This document shows positions 33,901 to 43,486 of a DNA stretch of 64,000 nt, piece by piece. The number at the start of each line of letters is the position of its first letter. Position 1 is the first letter of the stretch. The position numbers were made by a program, and so were the translations under genes. The notes under the pieces are model-generated. The model saw only the letters and a program-made list of their open reading frames with translations. It was not told where the DNA came from and made no database searches. Source of the DNA: Crotophaga sulcirostris (Eukaryota; Chordata; Aves; Cuculiformes; Crotophagidae); the NCBI GenBank assembly GCA_013397455.1, contig VYZB01000219.1, positions 679,403 through 743,402 on the forward strand. Direction: 5' to 3'.

Positions 33901-36900
33901 TGGCCTTCTACTCTCATTTGTAGTTCCTCTTCCTTCCAGTTATGAATAGTTTCACTTAATGACTTAAAATAAGGAAATGGAGTTAAAAAATAGCTTTTTG
34001 AGTAAAAAAGAACAAGCACAATTCAGGATTTCCTTTCTTGCACAATGAGTGGAGTTGATTTTTGTTTAAAAATCCTAAAATAAGGAAAGAATTGCATACG
34101 CTGCTTTGATTTGAGGCTTGGACTCCATTTTTATCATCACAGGAATATCTTACTAATAGCTGTGCTCGCCTCTCCTGAAAATCAGAATATATGAGAGTTT
34201 AAATTTATGGTCTTATCATGACAACAGAAACGCGAATCTATTTTTACACCCTGAGAAAGGCTTCACATTATTTCAAACTCTTATCCCCTCCTATCTCTGA
34301 ATTTCCCAAGAATTCTGCAAGAAACCTGGGCAGAAATGACCTTTGCTGTTGTGCCAAAACTTCTGTTTCATTGCTTGTTCAGAGATTTTTCCAAGGGGTG
34401 GGGTGTGTTTGCAGTCACAGCTCCATCAGGGAGCCAAGCAAGGTGGGCTTGGAGAAGGAAAGTTTCTTTCTTGGCAAAGAAAGTTTGTTTCTATCATTCA
34501 ACACCGCCCAAACAATGTTTCCTCAAGCTGTGAAAAAACAGAAGCAAGCACGGGAAGTGAAGAATGGGTTTTGCAGGGTGCCTAGAAAAAAGCTTTCCCA
34601 AATGCCAAGTTTCTCAGAGAATTTCTCCCACCAGTTTCTTTCCTTCCACGTACATTTATTTTGTGTGAGAAGGAAGTTCAACTTGCAGCCTCTCCCCATG
34701 CACACTACGCCATGTGGAGAGTCTCCTTTTAGAGTTATGACATCTAACATTTACACTTTTAATATTTTCCTGCTGAATTTCCATAGAGGAAAAATGCAAA
34801 GTAAAGAAAAAGCCATAAACCTGCCCACAAAAGCTGTCCAGATAAGTTTACCCTCACACCAGCATTGCTTATTCTGATTTCCAGTGAGCCAAGGTGTCAC
34901 AGGACAGAATCCAGCGCTGCTGCTCAGCATCCCTGAAGCTCACACACACAAGGCCAACTTCACACTGCGGCAGTTTAAAAATTGTTCTCTCTGCATAAGC
35001 TACCTGGACACCCTCTTCCCAGTAATACCCTTGCTAAGCAGAAACTGTTTTGACTTAGCCAGTTTGGAAAACTACTGCACTTATCGCTTTCCATAATTTA
35101 AAACTCCCTATCAGGAAAATGTACGTAAATTCAGACCCAAACACTTTTTTTTTTGTGTGTGTAAACTATTGTTGACTAATAACATCTACAAAATTATATT
35201 TTTATTTTCTTATTCTTTGCCACTTTGATAAAAATCCTACTTACTTCTCCATGCCACGCTACTTGTTAAACCTGCCACACCCAGCACTCAAATTCCTCAG
35301 GCAGCTCCTCAATTTCTTGGCCTCAGCCCCATGCATTCCCATTGCCCACAACCATGCGGCAGCCATGTTCCATTAGGACAACATTTCACTGGCAGCTGAG
35401 GCAAAAGGCACACAGAGGTGCCATTTCTTACAGAGTCAGACACAAAACTTGCAGACTCATGAGGAACTACTCCTCCCTGAGTTCAGCTCCCTTTGCACAA
35501 CCATCGATCAGGTTTTGAAGAAAAGTTGAGGTCCCCTGAGCTGCAAGATGCTACCATACAGATTAAGGTTACAGAGAACTTGCAAGGAATCATCTGTGGC
35601 TTTCACCTGCCAGAGCTGGCATATGTTTTCATTTACACCAGGCCTAGGGGATGAGACAGCTTAAAAGAGTGCCACAGCAATTCACAGAATCATGGAATGG
35701 TTTGGGTTGGAAAGGAACTCAAAGCCCATCCAGTTCCACCCCCCTACCATGGGCAGGGACACCTCCCACTGGATCAGGGGGATCAAAGCCCCATCCAACT
35801 TGGCCTTGAACACCTCGAGGGATGGGGCAGCCACCACTTCTCTGGGCAACCTGTGACAGGGCCTCCCCACCCCTCATTGTGAAGAATTTCTTCCTAAAAT
35901 CTCATCTCAATCTTCCCCCTTCCAGTTTAAAGCCATTCCCCCTCATCCTATCACTGCACTCCCTGATGAAGAGCCCCTCCCCAGCTTTCCTGGAGTCCCT
36001 TTCAGTACTGTGAGGCTGCTCTAAGGTCTCCTCAGAGCCTTCTCTTCTCCAGGATGAAGAACCCCAACTCTCTCAGCCTGTCCTCGTACCGGAGGTGCTC
36101 CAGCTCTCACATCATCTTTGTGGCCCTTATTTGTTAAGATGTTGCCTTAAGCTCACCAAACCTTTCAGATTTCTCTTAATCCAAACGTGTATTCCACTGA
36201 TACTGCAGCATCTTTGTATTTTTCCTACAAGTACAAAAGCAAAGGCTGGACTGAGACACACACACACAGCTGCTACAGGTACAGATCTGCTCTTCTGTTA
36301 TTGGATACAGCATATCCAGTAACAGCCAGCCTTTCCTGGCAGAGGTCACCATCTAAGTGAAGAAGTTTTAATTTCTTTACAGCATTCAAGCCAAAGGAAC
36401 TCCTGTGTCTTCCTAGTTACAGCAGGACTGAAACCTCAATGCCAGGAGCCACTGCTACACTGTACTGGAATGCCTCCTCACGCCTTGTCTTATCTCCCAA
36501 ACCATTGCTGGCTGCAGACAAGGGAGGGAATCAAAGCAACAGCAAAAAGAATAAATTTCAGCTACTGCTGGTTTTAAAATGTTGCATCAAACAGCACAAC
36601 TCCTTCCCAGATTACAATGTTCTTACCTCTACCTAGAACCATCAGAAGTGTTGAGGAAAGGCTTAGAGGCGAGGAACTTGCCCTGGCAGAAACAGCCACT
36701 ACCTACTGGCCACTCTCTCTTCTAGGAGCATCCCTGGACAGCAAGGCGTTAACCACGTTTTGTTAAAGTCTGACGTTTATACCATGCATTAAGGCAGCTT
36801 TTCCAGGCATAAAAAGCTAGGAAGGGGGAAAAGGACTAAATTCAAGAAAGTTTTGGCTCTTTTCAAGATGTATAATCAATTCCTTGAGTAGTACCAAAAG

Positions 36901-39304
36901 AAGCTGAACCTCCTTTACGGCCTTGTGTCAGTTCATTGCATTTCAAAACCACTGCAGACAGGTACTGACCTGAAGGAAAGTGTCCACCGAAAAACACGTT
37001 GAATATTTCTTCTGGTGTAATGTCTGCTTCGAATTCTGTGTAGTAGTTATAGTGCCTGGCCTGGCCAGTGCTGACACGCTCCTGGTCACACCCGAACTCA
37101 TCGTACCGTAGTCGCTTCTCAGGGTTGCTCAGAACTGCAAAAGCATTGCCTATTGCTGGAGAGTGAATGGGAACCAGAGTCACACAGACGCATCGCGTCG
37201 CATTCCCAGATTGCAGACTTTTATAAGCAGAGCAGCAAAAAAAGCCCAAATAGAATTTGTGCTGCATCAAAGACACATAGAATGGTTTGGGTTGGAAGGG
37301 ACCTCAAAGCCCATCCAATTCCAACCCCTGCCATGGGCAGGGACACCTCCCACTGGATCAGGGGTCTCAAAGCCCCATCCAACCTGGCCTTGAACACCTC
37401 CAGGGATGGGGCAGCCACCACTGCTCTGGGAAACCTGGGCCAGGGCCTCCCCACCCTCATTGTGAAGAATTTCTTCCTAAGATCTCATCTCAATCTCCCC
37501 TCTTGCAGCTGAAAACCATTCCTCCTCGTCCTGTCCCTGCACTCCCTGATCAAGAGCCCCTCCTCAGCTTTCCTGCAGCCCCTTTCAGTACTGGAGGCTG
37601 CTCTGAGGTCTCCCCACATCTTTCTCTTCTCCAGGCTGAACAACCCCAACCCTCTCAGCCTGCCCTTGGATGGAAGGTGCTCCCAGAAATGTTATTTACA
37701 ATACAGAGCAGCTGGGCCTTACACAACCCCATGCTCTCTTGCATGGTCAGTGTCAATCTGAAGAATTAGAAGTATCGCAGAATCACAGAATGTCCTGAGT
37801 TGGAAGGGACCCACAAGGACCATTGCGTCCAATTCCTGTCCCTGCACAGGACAACCCCAACATTCACCCTGTGGGGCTGAGGGCATTGGCCAAACACTTC
37901 TGGAATACTGTCAAGCTGTGACTGCTTCCCTGGGGAGCTGTTCCAGTGCTCTACCACCCTCTGGGTGAAGAACCTTTTCCTGATGTCCAGCCTAACCCTC
38001 CCCTGGCCCATCTTCCTGCCATTCCCTCAGGTCTTGTCACTGGTCACCAAATAGAAGAGCTCAGCGCCTGCTCCTCCTCCTCTCATTGTGAGGAAGGGAA
38101 GTACCTAGGGATGATATTTGGGATACGTTTCCTTTGCTTCTAAGGGAAATATTTGTCTGGAAAACTAAAGGAAAACTCTGCCCAGCATGGCAGGACGATG
38201 TGGCAATTTGGTCTCTGACTTGTTACACCACAGGATGCTGTTCTGTGATCCTGGGGCTGCTGTTGTGCTCCAATAGGGCTCTGGGAGCTGGTCAGTGAGC
38301 TCGGGGCCATTGCCCTGCCCCAAGAGAGTTCTGGGGGCTGGGTGGTGATCTCGAGGCTGCTGTGCCATCCAGTCAGGCTCTGGGAGGGCTCGGGGGGCCA
38401 GGCTGTGACCCCAGTACCACCGTCTCACCCTAAAAGGGTCAGGGGGCCAAGCTGTGACCCTGGGGTCACTGTCCCACCCTAAGAGGACTCGGGGGGCCGG
38501 TCAGTGACCCCAGTACCACCGTCCCACCCTAAGAGGGCTCGGGGGGCCGGTCAGTGACCCCAGTACCACNNNNNNNNNNNNNNNNNNNNNNNNNNNNNNN
38601 NNNNNNNNNNNNNNNNNNNNNNNNNNNNNNNNNNNNNNNNNNNNNNNNNNNNNNNNNNNNNNNNNNNNNNNNNNNNNNNNNNNNNNNNNNNNNNNNNNNN
38701 NNNNNNNNNNNNNNNNNNNNNNNNNNNNNNNNNNNNNNNNNNNNNNNNNNNNNNNNNNNNNNNNNNNNNNNNNNNNNNNNNNNNNNNNNNNNNNNNNNNN
38801 NNNNNNNNNNNNNNNNNNNNNNNNNNNNNNNNNNNNNNNNNNNNNNNNNNNNNNNNNNNNNNNNNNNNNNNNNNNNNNNNNNNNNNNNNNNNNNNNNNNN
38901 NNNNNNNCTCGGGGGGCCGGTCAGTGACCCCAGTACCACCGTCCCACCCTAAGAGGGCTCGGGGGGCCGGTCAGTGACCCCAGTACCACTGTCCCGCTCC
39001 AAGCGGCTCCGTGAGCCGGTCCGGCCCCGCCTCCCCTCACCTTTAAAGGCCTCGGTGGCCCCGGGCGCGCGGTTCTTGTCCGGGTGGAACTTGAGGGCCA
39101 GCTTGCGGTAGGCTCTCTTCAGCTCCTCCTCGCTGGCGTCCCTCTCCACCCCGAGGACCTCATAGTAGTTCTGACACCGCTTGATCCTGGGGGCGAACAC
39201 AAGGGGAGTCACGGCCCGGCCCGGCCCGGCCCGGCCCGCCCAGCCGCCCCCAGCCCCGCCCCTCACCGCCGCACGCCGTCCAGCTGCTCCGCCGTGTAGG
39301 TCAT
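24972..39304 (-). CDS. DNAJC18: DNAJC18, ER-membrane DnaJ/HSP40 co-chaperone, complete 7-exon CDS
   Basis: Type III HSP40 of the DNAJB12/DNAJB14 group; the J-domain stimulates HSP70 at the cytosolic face of the ER membrane. Exons: 39304-39267, 39186-39041, 37155-36970, 33495-33383, 32006-31897, 29766-29594, 25096-24972; the phase closes to 296 residues plus TGA. The J-domain spans about residues 19-83 with HPD at 47-49 (KFHPDKN). GNIHMFSNV and an EEEE stretch form the linker. [20 protein letters not shown] (about 165-187) is the membrane segment, followed by a DUF1977-type lumenal domain ([37 protein letters not shown]). The ATG has an ideal GCCGCCATGA context and aligns with the TYSEEQL block of the 358-residue human protein, so about 62 N-terminal residues found in mammals are missing from this model. 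Confidence 0.95.
27178..27660 (-). mobile_element. CR1 fragment in DNAJC18 intron 6
   Basis: AAATCACAGAATCATGGAAT through TTGGATCATCTCCATGGCCT, about 480 bp. Confidence 0.9.
30268..30500 (-). mobile_element. CR1 fragment in DNAJC18 intron 5
   Basis: TAGAATCATAGAATTATTGG through ACCACCCTTTCAGTGAAAAA; a subfamily distinct from most other copies here. Confidence 0.85.
35682..36120 (-). mobile_element. CR1 fragment in DNAJC18 intron 3
   Basis: TTCACAGAATCATGGAATGG through TCTCTTCTCCAGGATGAAGA. Confidence 0.9.
37272..37690 (-). mobile_element. CR1 fragment in DNAJC18 intron 2
   Basis: ACACATAGAATGGTTTGGGT through CTTCTCCAGGCTGAACAACC; it begins about 115 bp from exon 3. Confidence 0.9.
37776..38090 (-). 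mobile_element. CR1 fragment in DNAJC18 intron 2
   Basis: GCAGAATCACAGAATGTCCT through TGGCCAAACACTTCTGGAAT; related to the copy at 3921. Confidence 0.85.
38215..39000. repeat. 50-bp GC-rich minisatellite in DNAJC18 intron 2, partly hidden by a gap
   Basis: Near-identical 50-bp units (containing GGGCTCGGGGGGCCGGTCAG and TGACCCCAGTACCACC) flank the N run on both sides in the same register; GTCCCACCCT recurs at 38471, 38521 and 38941. More diverged, longer units extend left to about 38215. The array ends about 40 bp from the exon 2 donor. Confidence 0.85.
38570..38907. other. Assembly gap (338 N) inside the 50-bp minisatellite
   Basis: The same repeat flanks both sides, so the gap is probably more copies; its stated length may be arbitrary. 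Confidence 0.9.
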
Positions 39305-39545
39305 GGCGGCCTGGCCGGGCCCCTCAGGCCCTGCCGCAACCCCCCGCCCGCGCCGCCATCTTCATCTTCCGCGCGGGGGCCGCCGGGAAACGCAGCCCCC
39401 TCCCTCATCCCGGGAAGACTACAACTCCCAGCGTGCATCGCGCCAACGGAGGCCAATGGGAGCGGGAGGTGCAGGGAAAACCGACTCCCAGCGTGCATCG
39501 CACCAGTGGAGGCCAATGTGAGCGGGGTACCCTAGTGACGTCATG
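39305..39545 (-). promoter_or_regulatory. DNAJC18: DNAJC18 CpG-island promoter with duplicated ZNF143-like/CCAAT module and a CRE
   Basis: Directly upstream of the DNAJC18 ATG. ACTACAACTCCCAGCGTGC at 39418 matches the ZNF143/SBS consensus; a second, 5'-truncated copy is at about 39483. CCAAT boxes lie at 39453-39457 and 39513-39517, and a perfect CRE palindrome TGACGTCA at 39536-39543. The two modules are an exact 60-bp-period tandem duplication. Such SBS/NF-Y/CRE sets are typical of housekeeping, often bidirectional promoters. Confidence 0.7.
39421..39530. repeat. 60-bp tandem duplication in the DNAJC18 promoter
   Basis: The 60 bases from 39421 and the 60 from 39481 align without gaps over their first 46 or so positions, sharing CTCCCAGCGTGCATCG and GGAGGCCAATG with few mismatches. 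Confidence 0.85.
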
Positions 39546-39629
39546 GGTAGTGTCCTTAAGGGAGGGGAAACGGAGCGGGGGGAATGGCGCCCAGGTTGTG
39601 GGGTGGCTGTGTTTAATGTGGTTTGGATG

Positions 39630-39785
39630 CGGGGATTAAATCACAATCACTGTGGTTGGAAAATCCGTCCAAGCACATTCAGTCACCCCAACCCCACCGT
39701 ACCGACGGAACTATGTCCCCATGTGTCACGTCTAGTCGTTTTTTGAATCCCTCCAGGGATGGAGACTTACCAGTGCCCTGGGCTG
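39630..39785 (-). mobile_element. Degraded CR1 fragment
   Basis: GTTGGAAAATCCGTCCAAGC and CCCTCCAGGGATGGAGACTT, near the DNAJC18 promoter. Confidence 0.65.
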
Positions 39786-40699
39786 TCATGGCTGATTCAA
39801 GAAACGGTCACTGCTGCAGAAAGGGGAATAGTTAGATTTAGGCGAAAGTAGAATTAGTTTTCTAACTAACTTCAGTTAAGTTTTGTGGGAAATAATGACG
39901 TGGTAGTGAAAACGTCCGTTGCGGAGGATTTACAAATCGATTTCATGTTCTGGAGACAAGCTTAGAAACCTTGAATCCCACAAGAAAGGTGGATGGGACA
40001 GCACAGTACAGCACAAGGACACGGAACTGGCACAAGATACAGTTAACCCTATGTTTTGTAAATGCCTGCCCTTTTCAGGAGAACTATTGTTAATTTATCT
40101 TACCTTGTCAATGAAGTTGTTAGTAGCAGCTTTAAATAGTGGTGTTGCTTCAATAAAGCAGATTTTGGAACCATTTAGCTCCATGTCCATGCTTCAATCC
40201 CCACAAAGTTTCATCTAAATAACGTATTTTCTGAAAGTTAGAATGTCCCTCCGATAGCATCTTTTCTTTATAGCATGTTCTTTCTCAAACAGTGTTTTTC
40301 CATACTCTGTTCTTTGAGAAATGATCATGTCTTGTGTTAAGTATGATCTGTGCTGAACAGATGTGTTTTCTGCAATCACCTCTGTTTGCAGCCTTTCCCT
40401 GTCTAAAATACAAGGTTGGACAAAGCTGGCTCCAAAGCTCCAATGAGCAGAGATTTGGTTGTTGAGAAGTTCATAATAACATTAAAATTAGTCCTTGGGA
40501 AGTAATAGAATATGCATAAGATTTCTGGGAAAATTTACGCATATGTGTGTAAGTGGGAAATATTTTCTGTACCCAACTCTTGTCTCGTTGCGAGCGATTG
40601 GTGGAATCATTCGTTCATGCACCCAGCACTGAAGGAATGCTGCTTTCTAAAACTCCAAAACGAGTTTTAGAGAGTTTATTTCCTGGCGTTTTCGATATC

Positions 40700-41030
40700 A
40701 TGCCCACACGTTTTTGAACCTCTCCAGGGATGCAGACTCCACCACTTCCCTGGGCAGCCTCTGCCAGGGCTTCACCACTCTTTGAATAAAGAAATTTTCC
40801 ATAATACCTAATCTAAACCTCTCCTAATGCAACTTGCGGCCATTTCCTGTTGTCCTATCTATCACCTGTCACTTGGGAGAAGAGCCCAGCACCCACCTCT
40901 TCACAACCTCCTTTCCAGGAGCTGCAGAGAGCGATGAGGTCTCCCCTCAGCCTCCTCTCCTCCAGGCTAAACAGCCCCAGGTCCCTCAGCCACTCCCACA
41001 GCTCCTGGGCTCCAGACCCCATTCTGTAAG
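40700..41030 (-). mobile_element. CR1 fragment
   Basis: TTTTGAACCTCTCCAGGGAT through CTCCTCTCCTCCAGGCTAAA. Confidence 0.85.
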
Positions 41031-41154
41031 GATCTCCTACAAATATCACCTGTGCCCAGTGATACGTTGTTCTTAACTTTGTATGATTCATAATCTACCC
41101 TTAACAACCTTAAATTAAAACAATGCTGTGTATGCCTTATAAACAAGATTGCCC

Positions 41155-41325
41155 GGAGATAACAGGTTGCCCAGAGCAGTGGTGGCTGCCCCATCCCTGG
41201 AGGTGTTCAAGGCCAGGTTGGATGGGGCTTGGAGCCCCCTGATCCAGTGGGAGGTGTCCCTGCCCATGGGAGGGGGTTGAAACTGGATGATATTTAATGT
41301 CCATTCCAACACAAATCATTCTGTG
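41155..41325 (+). mobile_element. CR1 fragment
   Basis: Plus-oriented: GCAGTGGTGGCTGCCCCATC through TGGATGATATTTAATGTCCA. Confidence 0.85.
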
Positions 41326-41699
41326 TCTGTTTACTTTTCAGGAATTTTACAAGAATGGCTTAATTTCTTTAAAAAAACCCGCTTATTGAACTACCTAGTG
41401 TGTATGTTAGAGAGAGAAAGTGTGCAGGATCTTAGCGGGAGTTGTGCAAACATTGCACTTATTTTGCTGAACCTCCATTGCCAGCTGCAAAACACAGCTA
41501 CCTCTGGCACCACACGGTCCAGTCAACATCTCTTACGCATCCTGTAAAATTAAATTATGCTAAAATATATGTTTCATCCTTGTGCAGGGGAATGTGTGCA
41601 GAGGTGTTTTTTCCTTGTCTTCACCTTTGGGGCTGATGGATGCTGATGCTCACATTAGGAGAAGGCCGTGTCGCAGCGTTGCTGCTGCTGGGGAGATGA

Positions 41700-41840
41700 G
41701 ACACTCTGCAGGGCTGGGTGGGCTGGGGAGCTGGGGGAGCTCACAGGCTGGGGGAAGGTGAGCAGAGGCAAAGGTAGGTGCTGGGTGGGCTGGGGAGCTG
41801 GGGGAGCTTGCAGGCTGGGGGAAGGTGGGCAGAGGCAAAG
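41700..41840. repeat. Two-copy GC-rich tandem duplication
   Basis: GGGTGGGCTGGGGAGCTGGG, then an AGGCTGGGGGAAGGTG and GCAGAGGCAAAG block, occurs twice in tandem with few differences, at a period of roughly 65-70 bp. Confidence 0.6.
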
Positions 41841-42119
41841 GGTGCAGAGTCAGTGCCTTAGGGCGCTCTGGGAGAGCAGTGGAACAGAAGATGGAAGCTC
41901 TCCCAGCAAACTCTTGTTACCAAACTTTAGGGGCTGAAGTAGCTCAACATTTTGCCTGTGGCCACTCCTTTTTACACTCAGATAAACCCCTGTCTATGCA
42001 GGGACCTCGTTCTGTACGCTTGAGTTGAACCTTCTTTGAGCACATTGGATCTGTGGGACAATAGCGATCTGCTTGCCTGAAGCTCGGTTGTTAATAATAA
42101 AGTATTTCATATGGTGATT

Positions 42120-42310
42120 TGCATTTCAGCAGCACCTTTAATTCATGGCTCTCCAAATGCTTTACAGACATTGATTAACATAGCCTCACAACAGCCCTGT
42201 GAGGTAGGTGGCTATGATCATCCCCAGCGCTGAGGGACAACGAGGGCACCAAGGATAAGGGGCTTGGAGCGATCGTGCTGGGATTTGACCTTGCGCTTGG
42301 CCATTGATAT
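42120..42310 (-). mobile_element. Ancient MIR-like SINE fragment
   Basis: Contains GCTTTACAGACATTGATTAA, then CTCACAACAGCCCTGTGAGG and a GTAGGTGGCTATGATCATCC stretch, followed by a degraded GCTGGGATTTGA block. This order matches the reverse complement of the MIR/CORE-SINE consensus. Assigned by eye. Confidence 0.6.
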
Positions 42311-43149
42311 CCCATTAGGCCTTCAGCTTCAGATCATGCTTCTCTAATGCACAGGTTTGCCTCAGTGTGGGGCTGTGCTGATTAATGAGCCTGTGACTGC
42401 CTGGCACAGGCTGTAAAGGCCATTGATCTAAGGCAGCAGTTCATTAGCAAAGTAGATGGTTCCTTGGTGCTTCTTGCTGCTGGAATAATCTGAGGATTTG
42501 AAGGCATGTAAAAATAGAGTTAGATATTAACCATTGAGCATGGCAGGTTGTAGCTGGAGAAAGCCCTTAGACCCCAGGCGAGGAAGCTGTGTGGGATGCT
42601 ACTGTAAATGTATTGATCAGAAAGGACATAATAATTTATATATAAAGTCCACCCTTGCTCTCTCTCCAAGAAAAAAAAACCTAGAAAGCCACTGCTTGTT
42701 GTCACACATCAGCTTCAAGCTCTGGGCCTTTGGCTTCATAGCACCTGCAAAAGGAACAAAACACATCAGTAGCCACTTTGGGCTGGCAAAAGAGATTGAG
42801 CAAACCCACTCCCAGTGCTCCTTTAGCTATAAAGCCACTTAAAATGGTGTGAATTACTCATGTAGGATGGATCTTAGAGTGCTGATGGCAGTGTGGTAAG
42901 GGTAAGCTTGGACTGAGGGTGAGACTTTGTTGTGACAAAGGACAGCTTATTTACCTCTTCATTTAGTGACAACCACTCTAGCTCTGATGGCTGGCCGTGG
43001 GTGATGGCACCTTATATGTGAGGCATACGTGATGCCCTGAGTCCAGGCAGCTCAGATAAACCCGAGATGGGCATTCACACTTTTCACCAGGCTCACTAGA
43101 TCCAGTTTGGACCTTTAGGAGTTTGATAGCAATTTGGTAATAATATTGT

Positions 43150-43412
43150 ATTTTCTTTCTGAAGGAATGAAGAAGCTGAAAGAGGGGAGATTGAGATGAG
43201 ATCTTAGGAAGAAATGTTTTCCTCTGAGGATGGAGGGCCCTGGCCCAGATTGCCCAGAGGAGTGGTGGCTGTCCCATTCCTGGAGGTGTTGAAGGCCAGG
43301 TTGGATGTGGCTTTGAGCCCCCTGATCCAGTGGGAGATGTCCCTGCCCATGGCAGGGGGTTGAAACTGGATGAGCTTTAAAGTCCCTTCCCACCCAACCC
43401 ATTCCATCAGTC
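43150..43412 (+). mobile_element. CR1 fragment
   Basis: Plus-oriented: GATTGAGATGAGATCTTAGG through GGATGAGCTTTAAAGTCCCT. It ends about 75 bp from the ECSCR stop, so it may lie in the ECSCR 3'UTR. Confidence 0.85.
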
Positions 43413-43486
43413 TATAAATAAGAGAGCAAAGAAGTAACTCAAAGGCATCCTCTTATCCAGCAAGATAAATGACCCCCACTAACTTT

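Larger units (their letters stand above)
39546..43486. other. Intergenic region between DNAJC18 5' end and ECSCR 3' end
   Basis: No gene recognised. It holds CR1 fragments (39630-39785, 40700-41030, 41155-41325, 43150-43412), a duplicated GC-rich segment (41700-41840), a MIR-like SINE (42120-42310) and presumably the ECSCR 3'UTR just below 43487, for which no clear poly(A) signal was seen. Confidence 0.55.
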
